A DNA stretch of 64,000 nucleotides, taken from NCBI GenBank assembly GCA_005281725.1, contig SSBO01000012.1:5893177-5957176 (forward strand). Reading direction: 5' to 3'. The stretch comes from Wuchereria bancrofti (Eukaryota > Nematoda > Chromadorea > Rhabditida > Onchocercidae). The notes below the pieces were generated by a model. The model was not told the DNA's origin. It was given only the letters and a program-made list of their open reading frames with translations, and searched no databases. This document shows, in pieces, positions 13,985 through 25,000 of the stretch (position 1 is its first letter; each line of letters starts with the position of its first letter). A program made the position numbers and the translations under genes.

Positions 13985-14464
13985 ATGTTAGGGATAACAA
14001 TATATTATGAGTTTGGTGATTTGGTAAATCCGCGAATTTTGATTTTTATATTGTTTAATATGGACATTTTGTATTCAAATTTTTATATGATTGAGTGTTT
14101 TGTTTTTGTTTTTCAGTCAAATATTTTGTGTTTTTTAGTCTTTTATAAAGTTATATTTGTTGATCTTCAATCTTACTATGTCTTGTTCGCTATTGTTAAT
14201 GAAATAAAGCTCAAGTCACATTTATCGAGTTTGGTCGTTTCATTTTTATACGTTGTGTTTTCCAGCACTGTTTTGGTTGTGATATTTATTCATGGTATGT
14301 TTTTTTTCAAAACAATACTCATGGAAAATTTTTTCATGTTTCCAGATTCTCAGTTTGCCTGGATTTTTTGTTACTCTTTGGGAGTTTTTCATTTTTTTCG
14401 TATTCTACTGCTTTCTAATTTTTTTCTTTTTTTTTTGACGCTTAGCTTTTATTTGCCTCACTAA
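13985..14464 (+). other. 159-codon hydrophobic open frame, doubtful gene
   Basis: An uninterrupted frame of 159 codons, strongly enriched in F, L, I, V, Y and S, with several stretches long enough to span a membrane. No family motif is visible. The DNA is T-rich, which by itself yields long hydrophobic frames, and no splice or initiation signal stands out. It ends about 100 bp before TOM22 on the same strand. Either a chance frame in T-rich DNA or an unrecognised membrane protein; I favour chance. Confidence 0.2.
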
Positions 14465-14565
14465 CTATAATCGTTATTTTTTCTTTGCGAAAACGTAAAT
14501 GATTTAAGAACTAGGGAGAGCTTATTTTTTATTAATTGATACTTAAAAAGGAAAATAAGGAAGAG

Positions 14566-15470
14566 ATGGCAGTTAGTAGAATTGGTGGTGATGAATGGGA
14601 TCAGATTCCGGATGATGAATTGGAAGAATCGATTACTGAAAGACTTTGGGGTCTTCGTGAAATGTTTCCAGATGTATTGAGATATAAATTGGAATCATCC
14701 GTTGATTGGTCAATGTGGGCTGCAAAACATACGGTGCGTTTTTTTTTTGTATTCCGGTAATCTTTAATGTGACATATTCGCTATGAATAAGCTGTTTGGT
14801 ATAAGCACGCAGTAATACTTTTGAAATTTCTTTGTAGGAAATATTTGTAGCAGGATAAAAATTTTAACAGTATATTGAATTTAGCTGTGAGATAATGTGT
14901 CATCTTTTGAAAGCTTAATATATAGTACAACTTTCAGCTTCCCACTTACACTTTTTCTTATTTCAGTTTTCGTTTGTAAAATCTGCGCTTTGGATTGTAT
15001 CATCATCGATGATGATTTTAGTCTTACCATATGTAATCGAAAAAGAAAGATCTGAATACGAAAAAAGTCAGGTTTGTTTCTTCGAAATGAAATACCAAAT
15101 GCTTCCATTATCATTAAGTTTATTGCGGCACAAATATTGTTCTTTTGATGAATTAGTCAAATATCTTTCTTTTTGCTATGGTAAATGGTCTAATTTGTTT
15201 AATTTTTTGCTAGTGAGAGAGGTTAGAGGCAGAGGGATTTTTTTTCTTTTAAGACGGTAGATTTAAGGGCGTAGTTTGTTGGATTGCTTATGCATTTATA
15301 TTTACTCACTTTAATATCAATATAAAATTAAATAACTACAACTAATTTATTACTTCTGATTGTGATTTAAATGACATCAGAAGGTTCTGATCCCAGTTTG
15401 GTTTCAGGTTGCTCAGCAGAGGCAAATGTTACTTGGTCCAAGTGCTGCTGTAAGTGCAGCAAAGCAGTAG
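14566..15470 (+). CDS. tomm-22: TOM22, central receptor of mitochondrial import
   Basis: Three exons: 14566-14733, 14967-15071 and 15408-15470, all joined in phase 0 (GTGCGT/TTTCAG, GTTTGT/TTTCAG), giving 111 residues. TOM22 is an outer-membrane receptor and organiser of the TOM translocase. Residues 9-21 form the acidic presequence-binding face (DEWDQIPDDELEE). Residues 25-34 are the family signature ERLWGLREMF followed by P. Residues 62-80 form the single membrane helix with the conserved proline at 77 (MMILVLPYVIE). The tail reads QQRQMLLGPSAA, matching the conserved QQRQxLLGP end. Length is close to nematode homologues and shorter than the ~142-residue mammalian one because of a short acidic domain. 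I chose the ATG at 14566 because it begins the acidic domain. No break is seen, in contrast to the decayed genes around it. Confidence 0.95.
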
Positions 15471-15917
15471 TTTTTATAGTTATTATATTAAGTTTTCAAA
15501 GATTTATTTTTTGCTTACCTTTTTTTTGTCCTAGAAATCTATACTTTTCTCGTTATTGAAATTCAGTTTTGCGAATTCTGAGATTTTTTTTTCTCAGTAT
15601 TTGCAATTTTTCCTTCAGTTTTGTTTGAAATATCATACAATTTATGTTTCAAATTGTTGCATTCGCAGTATCACAACTATAATTAAAAAGCTTAATTGTT
15701 TTGCTACAGGAGTAAACCTTAGATTTTCATATACTTAGTGATGTTTTGATGATTGTTACATAACTTTGTTTGAATTAAAATATCATTATGTCGTCAATTT
15801 TTGAATTTGTAATGCATAAAAGTGAATTTCAATTCATTATTATTACTCAAATGTAATTTTATGCATTATTTTGTTAAAATAAAGTTTTCAAGTGCCAATT
15901 CATGTTTTTCATTTTTG
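15471..15917. other. TOM22 3' flank
   Basis: T-rich sequence after the TOM22 stop. An AATAAA within AAAATAAAG at about 15878 is a possible polyadenylation signal but lies 400 bp downstream. No other gene seen. Confidence 0.4.
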
Positions 15918-15927
15918 TAGTGATAGG

Positions 15928-17010
15928 ATGACGCCAACAATACATTATCAAATCACACCGAAACCATTCTATTTTCTGAATATTCAAATAAATGTTCCAG
16001 TTTACTTAAATGATCCAATTTAGTTACGTGCTACATAATATATAGATAAGTAAAAGTGCCATACAAATTAGTACGATGCTCGCAAAGATGAATGTGATAA
16101 GTATTTAAATGATTCAGCATTTCAGTACATGATTTTGTTAAGGCGTAGTTATCATGATGAACTTTTAATGCTGTGATTAACTTTTTCTTTCGAAAATTTG
16201 TTGATGGTAATGTGCAACAAGCGATGGAAGTTAGTGATAAATTAAATGAGGTAAAATCACTTTGATTTAACTATAAATGTGTTAATTTTTGCTTTCGATG
16301 TAGCATGTGAAGTTTAGACATATGCATATTGAGAAGTTTTAATGTAATGTTTCAGTATTTCCAACAATGACTTTTAACTATATAATGTGTCAGTTTTGCT
16401 TTCGATATCACTTCTCATGGTGTAGAACTATTCTCAAAATAACTCATTTCTAAGTAACTTTTGATATAAATTGATATAGGAAAAAATTAATTAGTTGACA
16501 GAAAAAAAGGAAATAGCACACTACTTCTGAATTAAGTGAATCAACTTAGTATAACATTCTTTTATATCTATTATAGGTCGAAAAGCAGAATATTTCATCT
16601 GAACATTTTATGTCAGATATGGCTACAAAAGAGGATCTTGTATAGGAAGAAATAGACAGCATTGATAGAACTGTAGGTTATTATATTAAAACTGGATTAT
16701 CTTCAAAACGTAAAATTATCGCGAGAGAGAGAGAGGAAGAAAGAAACATTGGAACTCTTTTCAATGAAAATGATAAGGTGATAGAAGAGAGTGCTATTTT
16801 CTTGCATGTATTTCTTTCCTTTAGTTGGATATTGTTCAAAATGCAGTGATTTTATTGAATTGAATTTTATAAATCTATTTACAGCTATCGCTGCAAAATT
16901 CTTTCTCAACACATCAAAAAAACAGAAAGTAAAGGCTAGTCGATTTCGACCTATTGTATATTCAGAGGGAGAACTGGATAAGTCGAACTTTATGCAGCCA
17001 TCATCAAGGT
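15928..17010 (+). pseudogene. Unassigned, probably decayed multi-exon gene
   Basis: Several plus-strand segments look like former exons: TPTIHYQITPKPFYFLNIQ (from 15931), KFVDGNVQQAMEVSDKLNE ending at a GTAAAA donor (16196-16252), VEKQNISSEHFMSDMATKED (16578 on) followed by an in-frame TAG and then EEIDSIDRTV, and, after an ACAG acceptor near 16882, AIAAKFFLNTSKKQKVKASR then FRPIVYSEGELDKSNFMQ and SSR (16883-17008). Charged, helix-forming composition suggests a coiled-coil or scaffold protein. The stop in the third segment and stops between segments suggest decay. I do not recognise the family. Confidence 0.4.
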
Positions 17011-17253
17011 TTTTTCTCTTTTATTTTGATCAAATTTGATCAAAAGTACATCATAACTGAATTGATATACTATTTGATTCTTATTATCCTCTCTTTTACT
17101 GTAATGACAATGAGTTTATCAATTTATCTAACGTATTTTCTACTGATTTTAATTATATTTCTGAATTTGATTGTTATCGTACAAAATTAATGAATATAAC
17201 TGAGCCAAAAAACATATTCTTTATTTATCCTATGTTTGTCGTGGGAGCAAATT

Positions 17254-17853
17254 TGTCGTGAAAGATTTGATAATTTAATTTATTATTTTGGGAGAGTTTG
17301 TTGATTGCAGGGAGATTCGTTGGATGTAAATATATGGGGTAACAGAGGAATATAATAATTACTTTATTAACAGAAGCAATAGTACAATAACTTGATGGAG
17401 AACAGTTGAAATTGAACTGTTCTCGTTCTTGGTAAAAAACACACAACGTTCCCTTTCAACAAGGGTGGTCTCCTTATATATCAAGCAATATGCGTAAACA
17501 AAGTATGTGATGTACAGTATGAGGTTGACGAAAGAGTAATCGGTCTAACAAAGAGCTGTTGACCTGGTTTACAAGCAAATCTATTTACTAGTTGACAAAC
17601 CACAAAGGACATCAGTTAAGCAAAAGTTGTTAACCTCATAGATTCAAAGATAATTTACAATTAGTGGCGACACAACAATGAGGTCAACTAAATACAGTTT
17701 AAACATAAGACTAGAAACAAAGAGAGAGTAAATATTATTGCAAAGAATTTCATAGTGTTATAAAATATGAGTAACAAATATAACATATTTGTTACTCATA
17801 TTTACAACTCTCATATAGTATTTTAGAGTTTCGCGATATTGAAATCCGCGACA
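17254..17853 (-). mobile_element. BEL/Pao LTR inserted in acyl-CoA oxidase remnant
   Basis: Read on the minus strand, the 600-bp segment begins TGTCGCGGATTTC and ends TTTCACGACA, the TGT...ACA ends expected of an LTR. It contains a TATA box (TATATAAGGAG on the minus strand, 17470-17480) and an AATAAAG polyadenylation signal (17362-17368) in the proper U3-R-U5 order. Its 3' portion matches the LTR end that follows the BEL/Pao pol at 21856-22019, and its 5' portion matches 63819-64000, both on the plus strand. The flanking sequence at 17854 on is acyl-CoA oxidase coding sequence. No 5-bp target duplication is visible across the two edges, so the element is truncated or more than an LTR. Confidence 0.8.
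17766..17800. repeat. Perfect 16-bp palindromic hairpin inside LTR
   Basis: Arms 17766-17781 and 17785-17800 (TATGAGTAACAAATAT and its reverse complement) are separated by three bases. The LTR at the window's right end (63819 on) has only the first arm, slightly changed, and lacks the rest, so the hairpin is a copy-specific gain or loss. Confidence 0.85.
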
Positions 17854-18985
17854 CTAATACATCGTACCATAACGTAATTTCGAATGTTTCGGAGCAATAT
17901 ATTCATCATTTGATAAAACCTAGGAATATTAAAAAACTTTGTGAAATCACCAAACAGAGAACAAATAGGAAAAAATTTACTCTATGAAATCATTAAAAAT
18001 AGATTACCGAAAAAAGTTTGCTTTTATGAAATCATTAAACGATATCTATTTCATAATTTTATAAATTTTTTGATACGTAATTATAATATACAATTATTTT
18101 TTGATATATAATGCATAATTGCATAAATACATTATCAAAAAAAAAAAAAATTTGCTTGTGAATAACGCATGAATATATTTTTACGCGGAATGTGATAATC
18201 GTTAAATAAGAAAATCGTAGTCATTGCCAGGAATACCCATCTTAGGACCAATATATGCAATTGTAATGCCTAAATTAAACATTTGTAAAAATTATTTGAG
18301 TTCTTTTTTTAAAGTAATATTTAAGATTATTTGAAAGATAAGCTGTAAATATAACTTTAATTGGCTAAATTAGAATCAATAAGCTAGCAATAAACGTTGA
18401 ATTGAACAAACTTTTTACATATAGTTTTGACAGATCTTAAATATTACTTTAAAAAAAGAACGATTTATTCTCTACTTTTCGAAACACAAATTAAATCACT
18501 AGACAAGGGTATATGAGTGTTGAGATCCCTAAGCTGAACAATGAACATATGTAAACCTTTATTATTTCCATTAATGATAAGTTATGCAGAAATTATTGCA
18601 TAATTTGATGATTTTCCAAGGCCACCTGACCATTATTCTGTTGCCGAAACTGATGGTGCATGTAGCACAAATTCTTCTGTTTTCTCATCATATGTTGCTG
18701 TTTCCAACTTTGAAATATTAGTATCTTGAAGGCAACGAATAAATTTACATATCTGTAGTATAACACAAAATTTCTAATTAAAAAAACCACTTTACAAATT
18801 CATTGGTTTATTCAAAACAAAATTTATTATAATGTTAAAAAGAAAACAAAACTTTCTGTCCTAAAACATTTTTAGATAAGATTTTAAAAAAAGGCTCAAA
18901 ATAAAATTATAAACCATGTCCAAGCTCAGTTTGTACATAGGTTCCAATGATGCCACGAGTAACAGCTAATAGAAGCTAATAGTCT
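17854..18985 (-). pseudogene. Peroxisomal acyl-CoA oxidase, decayed
   Basis: Minus-strand exons in correct order. 18911-18970 reads TRGIIGTYVQTELGHG, the FAD-binding signature of acyl-CoA oxidases. 18724 down to about 18503 reads ISKLETATYDEKTEEFVLHA then SATE-stop-WSGGLGKSSNYAI, stop, LINGNNKGLHMFIVQLRDL. 18269-18150 reads GITIAYIGPKMGIPGNDYDF, and after a frame change IPRKNIFMRYSQANF. About 17902-17854 reads PKHSKLRYGTM, where the LTR interrupts. Acyl-CoA oxidase catalyses the first step of peroxisomal beta-oxidation, which in nematodes also shortens ascaroside pheromone side chains. Stops at 18633-18635 and 18582-18584, the frameshift and the LTR show that this copy is dead. The N-terminal exons and the C-terminal domains are missing. 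Confidence 0.92.
18300..18461. repeat. Foldback with perfect 28-bp inverted arms
   Basis: Arm 18300-18327 (GTTCTTTTTTTAAAGTAATA onward) is the exact reverse complement of 18434-18461, with a 106-bp unrelated spacer. It sits in the intron between the GGLGK and GITIAYIGPKMG exons of the acyl-CoA oxidase remnant. Size and structure suit a small MITE or foldback element. The same structure appears at 19816-19977 in the second assembly copy. Confidence 0.85.
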
Positions 18986-19169
18986 CATCTGCTTGTCCTT
19001 AAATAGTTGGTATGAACATGGAAATCACATCCCATTATCAAACTATAATTATTTAACTAATTCAATTTCAAAATAATCAATTTTTAAGATTTTCAAATAA
19101 TCAAATAATTACTATTTAAAACAGAGAACAAAAAACAAACAAACAACCTTTGAAAAAGTAATCCTTCGA

Positions 19170-19535
19170 ACATATCCGATTGATCAGTGAATGCTATTTT
19201 ATTGGTCATTACCACGATCTTAAGCAGCGTAATTATATTAGAATCGTTTATGATGCATCTTCACACCAAAAAGGAGGAAAGAGTCTGAATGATGTATTAT
19301 ACCGAGGACCCATAACTCTTTAGTAGGAGTACTGCTTCGTTTCCGAATGATGGAAATTGTGATAGTAGCAGACATTGAGAAAGCCTTTTTACAATTGGAG
19401 TTACTACCAATAGAAAGAAATTGCACACGATTCCTTTGGTTAAAGGATATAAAGGGACAAGTAACAAAAGATAATATTGAACATTATCGATTTAAACGAG
19501 TCCCATTTGGAGTAATATCTTCACCATTTTTATTA
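19170..19535 (+). pseudogene. BEL/Pao pol reverse transcriptase fragment (first copy)
   Basis: Reads [50 protein letters not shown] and, still in frame, [16 protein letters not shown] up to the N at 19536. This is the conserved RT start of BEL/Pao retrotransposons (RIVYDASS ... [11 protein letters not shown] ... FLW). A gap of eight bases after the GP of VLYRGPITL breaks the frame. Corresponds to 20686-21053 in the second copy, from which it differs at many sites. Confidence 0.85.
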
Positions 19536-19536
19536 N

Positions 19537-20500
19537 CTTTTATGAAATCATTAAACGATATCTATTTCATAATTTTATAAATTTTTTGATACGTAATTAT
19601 AATATACAATTATTTTTTGATATATAATGCATAATTGCATAAATACATTATCAAAAAAAAAAAAAATTTGCTTGTGAATAACGCATGAATATATTTTTAC
19701 GCGGAATGTGATAATCGTTAAATAAGAAAATCGTAGTCATTGCCAGGAATACCCATCTTAGGACCAATATATGCAATTGTAATGCCTAAATTAAACATTT
19801 GTAAAAATTATTTGAGTTCTTTTTTTAAAGTAATATTTAAGATTATTTGAAAGATAAGCTGTAAATATAACTTTAATTGGCTAAATTAGAATCAATAAGC
19901 TAGCAATAAACGTTGAATTGAACAAACTTTTTACATATAGTTTTGACAGATCTTAAATATTACTTTAAAAAAAGAACGATTTATTCTCTACTTTTCGAAA
20001 CACAAATTAAATCACTAGACAAGGGTATATGAGTGTTGAGATCCCTAAGCTGAACAATGAACATATGTAAACCTTTATTATTTCCATTAATGATAAGTTA
20101 TGCAGAAATTATTGCATAATTTGATGATTTTCCAAGGCCACCTGACCATTATTCTGTTGCCGAAACTGATGGTGCATGTAGCACAAATTCTTCTGTTTTC
20201 TCATCATATGTTGCTGTTTCCAACTTTGAAATATTAGTATCTTGAAGGCAACGAATAAATTTACATATCTGTAGTATAACACAAAATTTCTAATTAAAAA
20301 AACCACTTTACAAATTCATTGGTTTATTCAAAACAAAATTTATTATAATGTTAAAAAGAAAACAAAACTTTCTGTCCTAAAACATTTTTAGATAAGATTT
20401 TAAAAAAAGGCTCAAAATAAAATTATAAACCATGTCCAAGCTCAGTTTGTACATAGGTTCCAATGATGCCACGAGTAACAGCTAATAGAAGCTAATAGTC
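19537..20500 (-). pseudogene. Acyl-CoA oxidase remnant, second assembly copy
   Basis: Repeat of 18021-18984 with the same stops and the same intronic foldback. It lacks the exon next to the LTR because the duplicated block begins upstream of it. Probably not a second genomic copy. Confidence 0.85.
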
Positions 20501-20685
20501 TCATCTGCTTGTCCTTAAATAGTTGGTATGAACATGGAAATCACATCCCATTATCAAACTATAATTATTTAACTAATTCAATTTCAAAATAATCAATTTT
20601 TAAGATTTTCAAATAATCAAATAATTACTATTTAAAACAGAGAACAAAAAACAAACAAACAACCTTTGAAAAAGTAATCCTTCGA

Positions 20686-21855
20686 ACATATCCGATTGAT
20701 CAGTGAATGCTATTTTATTGGTCATTACCACGATCTTAAGCAGCGTAATTATATTAGAATCGTGTATGATGCACCTTCGCACCAAAAAGAAGGAAAGAGT
20801 CTGAATGATGTATTATACCAAGGACCCATAACTCTTCCCGATTTAGTAGGAGTTCTGCTTCGTTTCGGAATGATGGAAATTGTGATAGTAGCAGACATTG
20901 AGAAAGCCTTTTTACAATTGGAGTTACTACCAATAGAAAGAAACTGCACACGATTCCTTTGGTTAAAGGATATAAAGGGACAAGTAACAGAATATTGAAC
21001 ATCATCGATTTAAATGAGTCCCATTTGGAATAATATCTTCACCATTTTTATTATCGGCTACACTTAACTATCCTCTGAAAAATTGCGACAATGAACTCGC
21101 TAACGAGATCAGAAAAAAACTTTATGTCGACAACATTATAGTATCAACCAAGTGTATCGATGAGGCTCTACTCAAATATCAAGAAATGAAAAACATCTTT
21201 AACGATGCCTCAATGAATGTTAGAGAATTCTTATCAAACAACAAAGAATTCAATTCTAAGATTCTCGAACAAGACCGAGCAGAGACAAATGAGTTTAAAA
21301 GGATTCTTGGTATCAATTGGAACCCAGATGAAGACATAATTCAAATAACCCTAAAACCTTGGAAGGACCAAGCACCAACAAAAAGAACAGTATTACAGTT
21401 CCTAGCTTTTCAATATGATCTCTTAGGATTTCTAGCTCCATGTACAATGCCGATAAAATTATTTCTTCAAAATCTTTGGAAGAAGAAAGTAAGCTGAACC
21501 AGTTAATAAGTATGGAGGATCAGAAGAACTGAGAACTTATATGTGCATGGCCAATATATGTGATATACTACATGTCGTAATAGACACATCACTATCCGCA
21601 AGAATTCATGTTTTCGCAAATGCTTCTTCAGCTGCATATACAGCTTCGGTATACGTCACTCAAGACAGGAAAGCTTCTTTAGTTTTCGCCAAAACGAGAA
21701 TTGCTCCCATCAAGGGTATGACTATTCTAAGATTAAAATTGTTAGCCGTGCTGATAGGAGTACGCGCTGTTCAATTTTTTATTAAACAAATGGAATTAGA
21801 GAATATTAATGTTACCTTATGGTCAGATTCCAAATGCGCATTACACTGGATACAT
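20686..21855 (+). pseudogene. BEL/Pao pol (RT-RNase H), truncated
   Basis: Plus-strand remnants in pol order. [62 protein letters not shown] (20696-20995). After a frameshift, [15 protein letters not shown] and [18 protein letters not shown] with the YVDN active-site box usual in this clade (about 21040-21170). Then the connection region (21186-21497) with [20 protein letters not shown] and [20 protein letters not shown]. RNase H follows (21541-21855), with VIDTSLSARIHVFANASS, FAKTRIAPIKGMTILRLKLL and LWSDSKCALHWI. Gag, protease and integrase are missing. Coding sequence runs straight into LTR sequence, so an internal deletion removed the rest. Confidence 0.92.
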
Positions 21856-22019
21856 TTTCAATTGATCTCTATCAAGTTATTGTACTATTGCTTCTGTTAA
21901 TAAAGAAATTATTATATTCCTCTTTTACCCCACATATTTACATTTACATCCAACGAATCTCCCTGCATTCAACAACCTCTCTCAAAATAATAAATTAAAT
22001 TATCAAATCTTCCACGACA
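21856..22019 (+). mobile_element. 3' end of BEL/Pao LTR fused to RNase H
   Basis: Matches the reverse complement of 17254-17400: ATCAAGTTATTGTACTATTG, TTAATAAAGAAATTATTATA, CATCCAACGAATCTCCCTGC, and the terminal CACGACA at 22013-22019. It is in the same orientation as the pol upstream, so it is that element's own 3' LTR with U3 and most of R missing. It also supplies the stop to the RNase H frame (at 21898-21900). Confidence 0.85.
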
Positions 22020-25000
22020 ACTTATTGATCTATGAAGGTTCAGGAATCTGTTAAAGTAGCAACATTATAACCTAATGACAACGGTGGTACGGACGACGTT
22101 CCCAGCAGGTGTCGGAAATTTGCGTTGGCACCTCCATCTCAGTTATTGAAAGTCAAAGAAACTCATTGAAGTGAGGTGTTGTAAATCTTTTACGTTCAAT
22201 TTTAAATCGTTGCATTTTTTCCAACTTTACTTTATTATGGTTTCACTAAAAACGAGGGACTTTCCCTCAACTGTGAAACAAGAAACTAGTTCTACGGGGA
22301 ATTGGAGAATAACAAAGAGCTTATTTGTGTATTTTTCTAATAACTCTGTATGTGAGGTGCAATAAAATAAAATAACAGCTGTGATCTTGAATCTTCTTTT
22401 AACCACCCCTATTTCCAGACCTAAAAAAATCTAGCAATGCCGTCAGATGCTATAATATGTGGTTCTAACTTATAAGAGACTGCCCTGCCTAAATCCATAA
22501 GATATTCAGAACACATTCTAGCAATGAAAATTTTAATGCTTCCATAATTGAAACTGCATATGATTAGTTTCGTATATATATACATAATTCTTGTCATTCT
22601 CCACAAAAGACGTAATCAGACGACACAAGTTATAGAGAGCTTCACTTTTAAAGCAGCCACCACAAACCATAACAAGATGCGCAAAGTAAGCATTTGCTTC
22701 ACTTCAACACAATAGCTAAGTGTAATAGAGAGATCTGACATTCTTTAAAAAAAATCCAATATGTGAAATCAAATTTTTGAAACAAGATCGGGTCCACTAA
22801 AATTTCCAACACGACTCCCAATACCAATAAAACGAAACTTTGTAGGGTTAAAGTCGAAAACCGCTCAATACTGGTAGGATGAAGGATGAGAATAGCAAAG
22901 AACTTTCGGCAAAAAAAGGATAAGACTCAATACCAGTAGAAGTAGGATAAAAATGGAAAACTGATGACCCAAAAATTCTCTTCCGGGACTAAAAGTGGTC
23001 ATGCATTGAGCTATAAGGACTGAATTTGGCAAAATCATTTATCTATGATTTCGGCAAGAAAAACAGTTATTTCATAAAAACTCTTCTTCGAATATAAGTG
23101 TTGTGCTAAGAAAAAATTTTTCCAGTGGCACATGCATTTTGATACAATTATCAGGAAGGAAAATATTTATACGCACCATTATTACATAAGCCTAACACCA
23201 AGACAGTACTGAACCCAGTCTTAAATATCTACTGAGAATACGAATAACAAAGATTATCAATTATAATAATGACCCTACTCTTTTTATTTCTTCTTCATCC
23301 CTCATTTCATTCTTTTAAGTTTTTTGTATTTCTAAATAGCTGAACAGTAGCCAAGCAACGCACAGTAACTAGGCAAGTGTTATTGATTTTTGGTTTGAAC
23401 TGAGCTCAAACCATAACATTACAGAATCTCGGCCTCCATTCCTGGTGAGCCCTGCAGATGGTATGCAACAGTAGAGATGATAGTTAACTTTTTTCTTTTT
23501 TCCTCTTCCTACTGCCTTCTACTCCGCGACAGTCTTAAACAATATCTAATGACTCCTATAATAAGACTAATAAAATTCCAGTATATTACATTAAAGCAGA
23601 GTACATTACTTGGAGGGCATGAAGAATGTGCAAACATTCGAATATACTCCGCCTGAATAATAGTGAGTGACTGTAATAGTGAAAAAACCAATGACTCATT
23701 ACGTAATATGAACCACCTACATACAAACTGAAAATTGTCTTAATAATAATGATAAGAAGAGGAATGAATGCTTTTGTCGAACCCCCAAGACTCCTAGTGC
23801 GTTCCTCAATCATCATCACTCAAGAAAGCTTCCAGAAAGCAGCGGTACGATAAAAGCAACTCATATGTCTAAATGAAACCAATGAAACACTGAAAGGATA
23901 AGAACATCCAAGGTAGTCTTGATTTGAGAAAAGCATTCGGGAAAACTCGCTTCAACAAAAACACCCGGATGCATGCCTACGGAAGGGCCAGTTCGAATTT
24001 TTCTCAAACGGTACTCTTCCCGCAGCTCATTCATGTTTGGTCATTTATTACTATCTTCTAGCAAAAATATAAAATTCATCCCGAAATTCTGAAATCACGT
24101 TTACAAACGCTCTGCGACGCTCTTTAAAATATACATTAATCCTTATGAAGACAACCGCAGCGAGCGGCGCCAACATTTAGAAGATCAGGATAAACTGAAA
24201 AAATCATTTGGTGTAATGTGAAACATTTTGATGGAACAAGTTATCAGGGAGCAACTGAAACAAAAACAGACTGTAAGGGTACAATTTATCCATTCCACGA
24301 CAATAAAGCTTCGTAACATAAAGCAAAATGCGATGTGTACTGAGCATCAGAATAGTCAGTAATTTACATTTCTAATACCATTCCCCACGGGTTAAAAGCC
24401 ACGTCCTAAATCATTATCTTACTAATTCATTACACAGTTTCCTCCATGATTCAAACAAACGTTAAACGCGTAGGAATCAGTGTTGTAAATGTCATTTATG
24501 CATGACGGTCCCATTTTGCTCCCGAATCATATTCATCCGTAATTCATCTTTGAAGTTCAAAAAACTATGTTTTGATACAACATATCTAGATGGATGACCT
24601 ACACTAAGGACGAGAACTACAAACAAATTCCACCAACAGTATGCTATGCAAAGATCTAGTATAGAGATGAAAGAAAAATGAATTCAGTGACAGCTATAAA
24701 AAATGTTGCTACAAACAAACACCCAAAATTACCAACTATCGCTCAGCGAAGACACAATTGCACACTCTTCCTCCTTCTCACGATCAAAAGATAAAAGCAA
24801 CATTAGCAAAAAATGCTCACATTTCAAATAATTAGAATATAAGTTAACTCGCTTCAATGTAAACAAATGATGAAAGCGCTACGGTTCTGATGACATGCGC
24901 AATATTTACAGCCCAAAATATGAAAAAAACAAGTAAAGTCTGTGAATGTTATATACCAAAAAGATGATCTTACATCACGTCACTTGCCACAAGATATTTC

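Larger units (their letters stand above)
18021..21053. repeat. 1.5-kb block duplicated around N at 19536
   Basis: 18021-19535 recurs at 19537-21053 (offset 1516 over most of its length), with a single N between. The first ~1.2 kb looks identical. From about 19243 to the N the copies differ by many substitutions and small indels, including an 8-base gap and an AAGAT difference. The block contains most of the acyl-CoA oxidase remnant and the start of the BEL/Pao pol. Unmerged contig ends are the simplest reading. Confidence 0.85.
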
